Positions 12,300 through 24,498 of a stretch of DNA of 64,000 bases are shown piece after piece (positions within the stretch are counted from its first letter, which is position 1; each line of letters begins with the position of its first letter). The stretch covers positions 428,661 through 492,660 of the forward strand of contig VXAI01000118.1 in NCBI GenBank assembly GCA_013399305.1, written 5' to 3'. A program made the position numbers and the translations under genes. The notes under the pieces were generated by a model. It had not been told where the DNA came from, did not search any database, and saw only the letters and a program-made list of their open reading frames with translations. Source of the DNA: Rostratula benghalensis. Taxonomy: Eukaryota > Chordata > Aves > Charadriiformes > Rostratulidae.

Positions 12300-13847
12300 G
12301 GGGAACATTGTTTACCTTTGAATCATCTTTATGACTTCGTTTTCCTGGTTTGTCTTGGCATTGGAGTCGATAACACTGACTATAAGAAAATGGATATAAT
12401 GATTCCTACACAATTAGGGGCAACTCAGAGTTTCAGCTTTCTTGACATTATGGTTTAGGCCCAAGAGTCTGAGCTCTGTACTGCTAGCAGTTGCCACATT
12501 CTCATGTTGAAACTCTGGAGGATTTCACAATGTCTGGAGCCCGTCACAACAGGGAATGAGAGGTTGTTTCCTGTTGTATACACTAAAAATTATGAGAAAT
12601 GCAAGCAAAATTCTGCTAGAGGTCTTTACATCATCATGTAGTTAACATCTTTTGTTGTCTTCCAGCTGGTTAGAAAACAAGAACATGATGAGGCTTTTCC
12701 TATCCTTTTGTCAATGGTTATCTGAACCACAAGGTGACTCAGAAAGTGTCGGGCCATGCCTCTGTACTTGAAGCAAATCCAGTGACACCAGTGGATTTAC
12801 TGACCACATTCCATGCCTGAAATCATAATCTGTATCCAGACTTTCCCTAGAATGGAGGCTTTGAGACTGGCCTATACTGCACCAAAGCTTGAGCTTTTTC
12901 CAATTGGGACCTGGGGGGTGAACACTTGAAGGAGAGTCAGAGGATGGAAAATCTGATGAGGGCTCAAAATGCAATCCTTGACAAATTACATAAAAAGCAA
13001 ATGGTTTCTTTGGGAGCGGTGATACAAAAGCCTACATAATAGGCAGTGAAAGCCAAGGGCTGGCTTATGATTTTTGATTCCAGTTTCCCTCCTCTGATCA
13101 GGATCAACAACAGACAAGCTTGGTTCTAGTTATTCTTCTGAAAAGGGTTGAGCACCAAACTTCCCACTCCCAGAACATGTCCCCACTACTCCACCAGGAC
13201 AACACTCAGGGGTGAAATTTTAAAACTTCTGGGGAGATGGGTTGGATGACTACATTGTTTGCATTGAGGGAGGCGCTTGCCCAAGTGACTAAGTGACTGC
13301 CAACCCCAACTACAATTGATGGGCTGACATCTGGCAAGCTGAAGTTGATGAAAAAGGAGGCATCAAACTGCTTACCCTTTTTCTGGGCTCACAAAGTTCT
13401 CACAACAATTCTGATAAGAGGACTCTGGTGACAGGTGGACTTTACTGCTTTGCATATTCATTTTACACATGGCCTATGATCTGAGAAGATCACTGAAGAA
13501 CACTTAGTTTAAAAATAAGACAAGAAATGTTGAAATGGCATAGCTATGTGACTATTTTTTATGGTATACAAGTTCCTTACACTTCAAGATATATCAATAA
13601 TGTCACACAAACAGCTTTTCTCCTGGGAGAACAGCATGTCCTCTTTCCATCGGGGCCTGGCTAGGTAACTTACAGATTTCTTCTACTGTCTCCCTTCCGT
13701 ATACTTATTTTTCCCCTTTAGCTTTTGGGACCCCTGAACTTACTCTTAGACCTGTGTGTAGTTAATATGTATTTCACTTCAGTCTGCATAAGTTATTGCT
13801 TGTAATTGTGCAAATGACATCAGTGGCATGACAATATTTGGAGTCCT

Positions 13848-13912
13848 TTTGTGTGAAGCTCTGTACAGACACATGGGGAGAAAACACAAAGAACTCATGG
13901 TCTAAGTGGGTA
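13848..13912. repeat. Ancient L3/CR1-like or MIR-family tail fragment
   Basis: The order 'gaagctctgtacagacacatgggga ... aagaactcatggtctaag' follows the conserved tail 'ctgtacaaacacata ... gagcttacaatctaa' of old amniote L3-type elements. I recognise the pattern from the family, but about a third of the bases differ. A library alignment is needed to name the family. Confidence 0.4.
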
Positions 13913-14481
13913 ACATTCAAAAAAGTACTGAATTTGTGCTAAACCCCCCTGTCATTAGGATGAGAGATTTTCTGATGTTCTGATCCACAAAATGGACAAA
14001 AGAATACAAAGAGAGATACAAACAAAACACCAAGAGCTGATTTCTGCACCAAGAAAGCTGTCTGAATTATTTTACTTTGGTTTCTTAAGACAAAAAAAAA
14101 AGTTTAGAGGGAAATCTTTATATCTTTTGTGCTTTGCAATAAGTACAGTGTTTGCTTATAGGGCAGAATGTGGCCTGATAGACAATATGATTCTTATATG
14201 CATCAATACAACTAGTAAGGGATTTTTCCTTCACTTCCCCTTGCTCTTTTTTTCCCCCTTTTTGTTTCTTCTCCTCCTTTTGCATTTTTACAAAAGGAGT
14301 TAACTTAATTTCAAGAGCTTGTGTGGTTTTCATTAGGATCGCAGAGTTTTGAAATGTCAGAAGAATGCCCAGAAGAAACTGAAACTGATACAAAAGGGGT
14401 TGACTGACATCACCTTCCACACCCTCCTATCTTGCTTTGCCTTGGTTGTTTTTGGGTTGGAAAGTGGAGGAATGACATTTT

Positions 14482-14520
14482 GGAGGGAAAAAAAAAAAGA
14501 AAAGAAAGGAGAGAAAGGAA
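14482..14520 (+). repeat. Pure purine tract
   Basis: About 39 consecutive purines form a G/A-rich tract with a long A-run in the middle. A pyrimidine-rich stretch rich in CTT and TCC lies about 200 bases upstream at 14222-14280. Such tracts can form triplex DNA; no gene context is visible. Confidence 0.8.
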
Positions 14521-17500
14521 TAGGAATGAAAGGGAGATATAAAACATTTTTCTCTGATCTTCTGATCTTCGTTTGCTTTCTGACTCAGTATGATTAGGAT
14601 TTCGTGTTGTTTAGAGTGTATCACCACTTTGCTGAGCTTTGAGGAGCAGTATTCTGAATGAGGACTATCCAAGTGACAGGGATACAGCATGCAGGAAAAG
14701 AAAGGTGGTTATGCAGCCTAGGGCATAGAGAAAGGACATCATCTGCTAGTATGAGCCTTGCTGGAAGGACACTTCCCTGAGCAAAGCCTTTCACCATGTC
14801 ATCTAAGCTAACTAGAGTTTCCACCCCCAGTCTGGCTGGGAACTAGGTGCATAGTGTGATTTGTGTGACTGGTCTGGTGGGGGTGATTATGTGAGCAAAT
14901 ATGCGTACACGCATGCATGTGCACTTACATATTCTTTCTGAACTGTCACAGAGCTGGTTTTTTGGAAGAGGAGGGGCTTGTCCTTGGGCATGCCTTGTTC
15001 CCTGCTTTCCCCCATCACCCAATGGCAGCCACATCCCCACAATGGCTGGGGACATGGGGGTCCCTATCCAAGGGGCCACAAATATATCCTGAAACATGGA
15101 GCATACAGTGCACCAGGCATGTGAATGGAGGTGGATGGGCTTCCAGCTTATTTCTCTTTCCTTTCCACCCTAGGAAACTCCTGAGATCCTTCCCAAAAAT
15201 TAGTGAGGATGAGGTGCCATTCTCTTGATACCCTTTAACAGCATTTTTTTTCCTGCTAAAGTTTGTAACCCAGATATCACTCAGAAACCCATCCTTCTCT
15301 TGGCTGCATAAGTTGCTGAGAATTTGCTTTCAAAGAGTGCCCTTTCATGAAAAACGTGCAGAAGATTCAGCAGTCTCCCTAATAGTGCTTAAAGAAAGAT
15401 TTTTGCACACAAAGATAGAATCAATTTGTTACCTCCCATATTAATTCTTAGTGTCTTATTTGCAGCCTTTTCCATGTCCCTGATCTGTATCACAGTACCA
15501 GACAGTGCTCAACCACCAGTACCCGACATAGAGTAACATCAACTGGGGTCTTATGGGCCATTCACTGCTGTCTCTTTGATGCTGTCAGCTGGAAGTGATG
15601 GATGTTCAACTCCTTTGAAACTGGGCCTGAGCCAAGTTCAACTCACTGGTGGTAGAAGATCCCTCCCTGCACATGAACATGTAACTTTGTCTTGGTGGCA
15701 GCTGGGAAATCTCTTTGCTCATGTGTGGGGAAAAGCAAGACTAATGGTTGAGGCCCAGAATCATGGAAGAAGCTTCTTGGTTCTTCTCGCTACTTTTTTG
15801 GAATATCCTGGAAGTCAACATGCAAGAAAAATCCTCATCTGGATAAATATCAGCAGTTCTGCCCATGGTTATCTAATGTAACTCAATCTTTTGGGTCTCC
15901 CCCGTGCCATTGCCTAAGGCAGAACAGCCAGAGCTAACATGGAACTACAAAAGCCAAGAAATATGTACCAACAAAGAAGCTTAGTGCTACTGGCCACTGC
16001 TGCAGTGCAAGTATTTTTTCTGGAAAACGTTTCTTTCAGCTTCTGTGTTCTTTTTCTTTATCCACCTTTGTGGTTTTGCCTTGCCTTTGCCTTTTAAAAC
16101 CTGAAATTTTAATCCTGCAGAATTTAAGCAGATAGATAGTTGATTTGCTCATTCTTTAATTAAGTGTTGGCCAAAGGTTCTGCTCTGATATCCCCAGAAG
16201 CCAGATTCCCATTCACAGAGCAAAACCAACAGGGTAAGATCACGCCCGTCTTAATATTGTGCCCTCACCTCCGGATCTGTTCTCCAAGACCTCTTCAGAG
16301 TCGATGGCTCAAGACTGATGACAGTCTCTGTGAAACTGACACCTAGTCCACAGGTATTGACAGACCCACAGTCAGAATAAAACATCTTCCTATTTCCATT
16401 TGTGCCTTGGGACCTAGTTTTGATACATAATTTCTGTTCTTAGCCCTAGAGACATCTCACCTGGATTAGAAGGAGCAGCAGGGGGGTAGTGTTCCTTCAT
16501 AAGCAAAAGAAACTAGAAAGACAATCAGGAGGGCACTCCCAAGAAGAGGTGACATCTTAGAGGCAACTGTTGCCTCTGCTGAAGTCAGTGAGAAGCTTTG
16601 GTGGGTCCAAGCTTACACTCATGTGATCAAGGAATTTTGTTCTCCAGCTGGGCCACTGTGCTGGGGATGAGTTAGTGAAATACAGTTTTTTGGGGGTTTT
16701 TTGTTTGGTTTTTTTTTTCCCCCCCCAAGCTGATGGTCACTGGTGTGATTTTATCATCCTTGTGAATGGTGTTTGGGTAACAGGCTCAGGAGCACATATT
16801 TGTACATGGAGAGGCAGAAGCCAGCTCCGCACAAAGGAGCGCTGAATATGGAAGCAGCGTGGCCACGTTGGCCTGGAAGTAACACTGCAGAGATACTGCT
16901 CTGCTTCTTCAGAAGTTATGCTTTGTCCTGGCTCCATACTACATTGTTCATGTGTACACACCCCCAGGGACTGGGGCAGGTTGGGGGTCTCTCTGTCAGA
17001 TTCTGTTGCACATGAAAGCCACAGCCTTGGATGCCTCCTCTCTCAACTGGCTGAATTTCAGAGAGAAATTTTCACCCTTCATAAAAACTTGCTTCACTGA
17101 ACACTGGGTCTGGCCTTAGAAGGATACTCAAGCTGCCTGTTTTTGTGTTCACGGCTTACAGATCCAGTCATTTCCACTGTGGAAAAAGTCATTTGAGATG
17201 GTGTGTTGTTCCTTCCAAACTGTGTTAGTCATGGGGAGCAGGCAGCTTGCTACCCAAAGATCCCAGGGCCTGTTAAGGCAGAGAGAGAACAAAGTGGTCC
17301 TTCTCTGCACAATATGCAAAGAAACATTCACTCAACATTTGCCTAATGCAGCAAAGGCACGAAAAAACCCCAGAGGTAAATGGAGGAGATAAAATACAGG
17401 GAATGGGTCAAATAAGAAGACAAGGAGGGAAAATGAGATTCTTAAAGCCAACCTCCATCTCCTGTCCAAAGCTTTTAGTCTTAAGGCCTCTCTGACACAA

Positions 17501-20500
17501 TGTCCTCCTCTCCTGGGGTGGTCACGGTCCCTCAGCTCTTCTGACCTCCAAACAGCAACTCCAATGGTCTTTCCAATCATGGCTTGTGCAATTACAGTCC
17601 TGTGCTTAGTTGCCACATACCTTTTCTTTACAGTCTCCTAATGGACCCATGCTTTGTAAATCCTGAGGCTGAGTGAACAATAAGAACCTCAGGAAAATGC
17701 ATTTAGGAATCAGTTGGCTGCAAAAGAGCCTTTTTTTCTTTTGAGATTGGAGAGGCCCATGGTGATAGTGAGATGCTGCAGTGTAGAGACTGCAGCGTGG
17801 TTGTGTAGGTCTATGTGAGAGAGATGCAGGAGAGAGGCTTCAAAAAGTCATTTAACACCAGGGGCCTGTGTCTCGCCAGTAAGATGGATGGACTATAACA
17901 GTGCCAAGAACTTTGCTATCTTGCATGACAGTTAATCTTAAACAAAAGCTTATGTTACTTATCACTCATTTATTCATACATGTTCCTGCAAATCACAGCA
18001 GGGCAAATAACCTCCCCACCAGCTGCAGGCATCTCTGGGCCACCACAAAGGGGACCCTGGCCAGTGCCACGACACCAGCCAGGTTCATGCCTGTGGGGCC
18101 AGGAGCAGCCTCATTCAGCCAACAGCTGTGGCCTGGGGACTTCGGGATGCACCAGTGGTTTTGATTATGTTTGAACTTCCTCTTCCACAACTGACAATTG
18201 CCATAGTCTGGAAATGTTTCTTCCTAGCAGCGCACTAGGCAAAAAAAGGATAAATAAACTATTTTGGTGGTTTGTTTTAGTTGCTGCTGGCATCTTAGGG
18301 GTCCTGAAGCGGGGAGCACAGGACACAATAGGGAAGAGAACAGACCAGCTTTCAGGGGCTGGCTGACCTTTCAGACCTCTTGAGCCTTCACAAAAAACCT
18401 TGCCAGTTACAAACCAGCTGTGGAATCAGGAACTCCTTTTGACGTCATGGCTGAAAAGTCCTAATTAGATAATTTCCCAAACCATGTGGGTCTCAAGGGC
18501 CTCAGCTTCACCTTTAGCCCTGAACCAACTCACCCAATTTAGTGGTTAAAGGTTCAGCTCTGTGTCAGGTCAAAGGCGTTCTTGAGAAGACACCTATTGT
18601 TGCCAAGTGGGTTTTGCCGTCTGATACTATTTCAGGATTCCTCCTTCCCTGTGTGCCTCCAGTGCCTCAGTGTTCAGCCCAGCCCAACAGAGAAGGAGAA
18701 CAGCAGCAATTCTGAACTGTCTCTCACCTTAACCGTCCTTAACCATCTTTCATCTCCTAAACAGCCATGAATACAATCCAGCTCCCCAAAAGGCATTTGG
18801 AAATGCTACGGGATATTTATATGTACACGCTATTGGCAAGGAAGCTGATAATAGCAAATAATACAAGTAATAAACCTCTCTCTTGGTACAAAATCTCACA
18901 CTGTGCTTTAGAAAACATACCTGTTTAACCATAAACTTCCAGATGCACTTAACACATCGCCAGCAGCACAGAAGGCCTCTCGTGCCCCTCTGAAATGGAG
19001 CTATGGCTGAGAAGGAAAACATAGCTATGTCTCTGGAGGCACCGAAGTTTACGGCATGAAGGAAAGAAAGACACCAGTATTAATGAAAGCACAAAGGATT
19101 GTGGTTCTTATAAAACAAACATGTAATAGCATAAAAAGAAATGAGGATTTTCCCTTCTTTCCATTCTATTTAGAATATTTCCATTTTTATCACCTGCTCG
19201 GTATAAGGCCCCTGTTTTTTTAATGCATTGCTTTGGTCACAGTAGTGGCACAAGAGTGTATTCTATGTCTGCTGTAATGCTAAATTTATTTCAACTCAGC
19301 CCCCAGTAAGCCACGAGACAAAAAGGAAAGGTAAAACCACTGGGATCACAAAGCAAGCCCTGGGCCTTCATGGGGCACAGGAGTAAAAAGGGAGTTATGT
19401 GATAGAACCATCATCATGTTTATTTGGGGATTTTCTTTTTAGTGAAAGTGAGAAGGGCCCGCCAGACCTCTGCGCTTCAGGTTAAACATATTTCTGATGT
19501 TTATTCTTGTCTGCATTCCACACATTTTTTTCTGAACACCCTAAAATATAATTTGATGTTATTTACACTCACTCTAAGAAATAGTCACATGGTAGGTTTG
19601 GCCTGACATCTGATTTTTCCCTCTTCACCCATATTTTGTGGTTGACCTACCCCCTCTGAACCTTTGCTTCATGTTGGCTGGCTGAGTTCTTGCAGCTAGG
19701 CAATTTGCTTTTTTTCAGTATGACACTCATTCCCCTTGTCCAGGAACAGATAAAGGGTATGAGGCAGTGCTATATTGCTCTAAAAATAACAACTCTCTGC
19801 TTATTGATTTTCCTTGGGACACTTATCAAATAAAATCTGAGTCGGTATATTTTATCAGATTTTGAAATTTTAGCTATGGAATCGGAAACGTGGCTTCTAA
19901 AGTGAAGCCTTTACAGGGGTCCCTGGGTCATGCAGACAGATCCCCTAATTTTAAAGGGCCTACAAGGAAGTCTCAGAATCACTGGGTGAAGAGAGATAAA
20001 TGAATTTGTAGCCTAAGGCATGGTACTTCTGAACAGATTTACTCTGCCACCTGAGACTCTGCAAATGTCCAGAAGAGGAAGAAAGTCCCAGGGTCTGGAA
20101 GACACACCATGGACTTGTTGAGATCACTGGTTTGACAAGGAACCCCCAGACTCACCTTAGCATGGGTTTTGCTGCCCAGGAGTGATTGTCTGTGTCTCTC
20201 CTTCCATGCGAAAGGGAAGAGGGGAGACAGAGTACCATGGAGAACCTGCAATGGTGATTTCTACTGGTTCCTGGGAAGCAGCAGGCACTCAGTATAAGCC
20301 AGCCCCTACATAGCATCTGCACTAGCCTGATCCAACTATGAAAGGCAGCTTCTCCCTTTGCCTGATCTGATGGTTCAATTTATACCTCAAGAACTCTTAA
20401 ACTGTAGCTTAAAATTAATAAAATAAAAGGGCTAGTAGAGCTAGAGGAGAGGATTGGGCACCACCTGCATCTTGAGTGAGATGGTGGTGAGATGGTGGGC

Positions 20501-20876
20501 AGGACAAAAGAGGAGGTATGAGCTGCAGAAACCTCTGTGAGAAGGGTGTCTGGCTGCTGCTGCTGCATTGTTTGGGGGGTGTCTGCTCATTCAAAGACAG
20601 AGGAGGCTGCACTGCAGCTCTTCCCAAGAGCCCTTGGGGCAAGCAATTTTCAAGAACATCTGAGTAAGCAAATGGATTTTTGAGGCACTTGGAAAAACTA
20701 GCTGTAAAACAATGAGTCTCAATCTTTAATTATGGTGGTGCTATTCCCTCGTTATACCTAGAGGGGTGTGTGTGGGAGGAAAAGTCTTCAATTGCCTCTG
20801 TCTACCTGAACCTTAAAATAGAGAAACCTAAGAATAAATGGATGTAGACATAACTACACAGAAATGCAAAAAACAG

Positions 20877-20920
20877 TGTTTGTGTGTGTGTGTGTATGTG
20901 TACACACATGCATATATATT
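20877..20920. repeat. (TG)n microsatellite with alternating purine-pyrimidine tail
   Basis: Roughly 15 TG dinucleotides, with one TA interruption, run into an ACACATGCATATATA stretch. The whole segment alternates purine and pyrimidine, a pattern prone to Z-DNA. Confidence 0.9.
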
Positions 20921-23260
20921 CTGATTTGCATGACTACCACTTTTCTTTTTTCTCCCAAGAAGACAGTCTTCTCTTCCAGGCCCCAACTGTAAATTTCCTA
21001 AGGCATTGACTTAATCTTCCCTCAATCTGTCCTCATTGCTGGGATCACTGAGATAGAGTCCTGGAAGCAAACCATCCAGGACCTCACAGCCAAAGCAAAA
21101 CAATGGCTCCTTTCCCCAGCTTCCTAATAAGTTCAAGAAGTTATGTGAAAACAAACGAAGTGGTGGCTTGGTCACATAGTTGAGTGCTCCAGCCACTGGA
21201 GCTGGCCAATCCCTTGCCAACCTGCTGGAGATGATGGCTATGGTGGTACAGGTGGGGTCCAGCAGTGAAACCCATGCCCCCATGTGTGGGTGGGCTGCCT
21301 GGTTGGTTTGCTGTGAGAGACCCCAGGAACATCAGCCCCCTGCATCATCCCTGCTTGATGCTGGGCGACCGAGTTCTCCAGAAATGCAGAAAAATGTCCT
21401 TGAAGAAGGCTGGTGTTGTCTGGTGACATAATGACTTTTCCAGAACAATTCTTTGCTTTATTTTTCCATAGAGTTTGCCTGATTTACAGCACTCTGAGGT
21501 TATTTAGCCACAAGGACTCAAGTGAGTGGCTCATACATGGCCAACCAGAAAAGCATTCTTAATGCACTGGATGGTTTTTGGAGCAGGCAGATGTTTTCTT
21601 ACAATTGTGTAAGACATCACAACACTGTTAAGCTAGAGTTACTCCAACTGGTGTTCCCATCAGTATTATATGCCTTGGTTTGCTCTGTGTGGTTTGGAGG
21701 AGAGCTTCTATCTGTGTGAAGAAAGTCCTTTCAAGGAGCAGACATTGTGCAAGTGGTTCCAGACCCTAAAGATCACAAATCTCACAAGAGACTTGCACTC
21801 TGTTGTCACCCAAATGAACGATGCCACTGGGGAGGCACTGGAGGGTAGGCGGGGGCAAGGGGCAAAGTCATCACGCCAAACTTGAACGTCTCTGCAGGGT
21901 TACAAATGCAGCTTCCAAGGCAAGTTAACATGTCAAGGACATGGCACTGCTGACAGCAGTCGGAATTTTGCTCTTTTTAGCAGAATTACGATTGAAGAGT
22001 CTTAATTTATTGTTTTGGGGTTTTTTTACATTCATTTTGAAAACCCCCACATTTTTAAGAAGCTGTCTTCCCCTGAAACAATATTGCCGGTGTTCAAGGC
22101 TTTGCCCCGGTTCCCCTGACCTGTTGATAGTCACAGCTTCAGTTTCATCCCAGAACAACTGCCCCTGAGTAGCCAGACGTGAGATAAACCAGGGAAGGAC
22201 TGTGCCTGGTACCTGTGGAGCAGATGCTACGGTGTAGTATGGGCCACCCTGGGAACATGTGGGTTTGGTACCTGCAAACCCAAGCGGCCCTCAAAAACTT
22301 CCCCTTCCTTTGGAGTGCCAAGTGTGCTTTAAAAAAATATGTCCTACCATGGCCTGAGTCCAGAGGAGGAATTTGTTGGGTGGCCAGGCTGCTGGCCCTG
22401 CCATGCTGTGTCTAGGGGAGCAGCAGCAGCGTCTTGCCCTCCCTGGGGGCTGCTGTGCAGGCAGGACCTGTGGGGCTGACAGCAGCATCATTTTGTAACT
22501 GTCACCACAGGGGCTCTCACCCTTGCCCCCAGCTCCTCGGGCATCCCAGTGCTCAGCCGGGTGCACCCTTGCATGGGGCTCCATTCCCGCCTGCGTGAGA
22601 GCAGTTTTGCCGTAGCAAATACTGACGTGTGAGGCCGAGTTTAAGTTAAAAAAAGAAGTAATTTGTCCCTGAAGGAACGAATCCCACATTGTTTTTTCAC
22701 TTTCCTGCTACGCTGCTGTTTTTTTCATCTTGTCCCTTGTTAATTGTCTCCCTGCTGCAGCGTGGGCAGCCCTTTACTCCCCAGTTTCCAGCTACATGGG
22801 GTGCTTTATAGTTTGTTGTCAACTCCTGCATGAGGACTTCTAGATTAATTCTTGCCGTGAATGCTGACTTCAAAACCTCCTGTGAGATTAATTAATCTTT
22901 CCAGCAACTTCTGTACTGTAGGTGGGTCAACACTGCAAGAGCAAGTAGTCAGGAGTCTGAGCAGCTTGCCCAAAGACGTGAAAGGAGTCGCAAAGCTCAG
23001 TTACTAGGCCCGAGGTCTCTCTTTCTCTTTTTGTCTGGAAGATATGGTTTTCTCCCACCTGTTTTTCCTTCAGCATCTCTTCTGAAGTGCCTCCAGACTG
23101 GCCCAAAGGCGGGTCTGAAACAGGGAGGGACATTTTCCTGGGGGTCTGCTTACTCAAGCCTTATTTCTTTTTGATACTTGCCTATCATGCAACCTCAGCT
23201 CTCTGGGTACAATAGTCATTTTGTTAGTCATTAAAAGACTTAAATTAACTGAAAAAAATA

Positions 23261-23302
23261 CTCAGGCTCTTCCTTAAGAAGCTTATAATTTAATAGGTGA
23301 AA
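23261..23302. repeat. Possible ancient repeat tail fragment
   Basis: The segment 'ctcttccttaagaagcttataatttaatagg' resembles the same 'cctgccctgaagagcttacaatctaatag' tail suspected at 8702 and 13848. The match is short and AT-rich, so confidence is low. Confidence 0.3.
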
Positions 23303-24456
23303 TGTCAGGAAAAATCAATGCAAGTCTGTTTCCTCTCTGCTTCATTATGCACTCCATTAAACAGCTTTTATGTTCTGTTTATAGGTTGGTTGTGTGTTTC
23401 TTCTTTTTTTTTTAAATTTTTTTTCTTTTTTGTATTTTTATAAAAGAAACATTTTTACATTTATGATGTAAAGCAAGCTGGGCTGAGAACCAGCGCTACG
23501 AGAACTGCGTTTGGCTTGAGCAAGGAATCTGCAAGACCACAAACATCAAGATGTCCCGAGCAAGAGGCTCCGTGGTGGGACACCACGAAGGGGAGGCGGG
23601 TGGGGAAATCCAACACGTTCCAGGCAATTTGCTGATTGCAAATCTTCAGAGGTATAAAATGTCCCTAAGTTGCTACATACCTCCTCCCTCTCCTCTGTGG
23701 TGTTAAGAGAGGTCTGACCGCCCAACCTGGAGAGAGAAAACCACGAGCGACTTGTTAACGTTCCTGTCTCACCCCTACGGTGAGGAGCAAGAGAACGCCT
23801 TTTCCAGTTCGTAAACACCGCCTGCTTGACTGGAGGGATGTTCTTGCCCGGATGTGGCAAATTTTATAGCTGTGTGAATAAGAAACAGAGCACGCAAAGG
23901 AAAGTATTATGTTTTAGGGGGTGATAAAACTTAATGCCACCCTGCTCCATTCCTCTCCCCCCCTGCCCCACTGCTTTCTGAAGTTGTCCATTGGGAATCT
24001 TTGGCTTTGGTGAGGTTTAGGAGGCAATGAAGATGGCAAAACAAAGGAAGGAGACCAGTAGAGATGTCATTCAGGATAGTGCCTTTATTTTCCTTGAGCA
24101 ATGGAAGATAATAGCTCATGGCTGGATAATGAGGTTGAGAGTGAAGGTTTTAATTTTTTTTTCCCTTTAATTTACCACAGGATTGTTCGGCAAAGTTATT
24201 TGTTGCTGGATGTCTCAGTTTTTCCAAATGTACTGTGGCAACAAATTTTGACCAGCTTGGACCAAGACTATGAAGGCTAATTTACCATTATTTGTAAAGC
24301 ACTTGGTGTCACAAAGGACAAAGCCCTGCAGATGTGGCCAAGGGCAGAAATGACACTGATACGAGTACTGCAGTTACACCGCTGAGCCTCCTCCCACACT
24401 GCAGGACCAGCATTTTCACTGCTCTCCCCTTAATTTTCAAATATTGCTAAGAGTAT

Positions 24457-24498
24457 CTTAAAGTAGTGGAAAATCTTAAGGTCCGCTTAAAGTAGTGG
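24457..24498. repeat. Split 14-bp direct duplication
   Basis: CTTAAAGTAGTGGA occurs at 24457-24470 and again, exactly, at 24485-24498, separated by 14 bases. It is probably a small local duplication. It does not flank a recognisable insertion. Confidence 0.85.

Larger units (their letters stand above)
7906..13847. other. Gene-free stretch with two decayed repeat remnants and a palindrome
   Basis: No exon or RNA gene is recognisable. The stretch contains a possible ancient LINE/SINE tail at 8702-8742, a MIR-like remnant at 10361-10497 and a perfect palindrome at 12276-12299. A short GAT/ATG trinucleotide run lies near 11047-11063 and a 10-bp tandem duplication near 9474-9494. Confidence 0.65.
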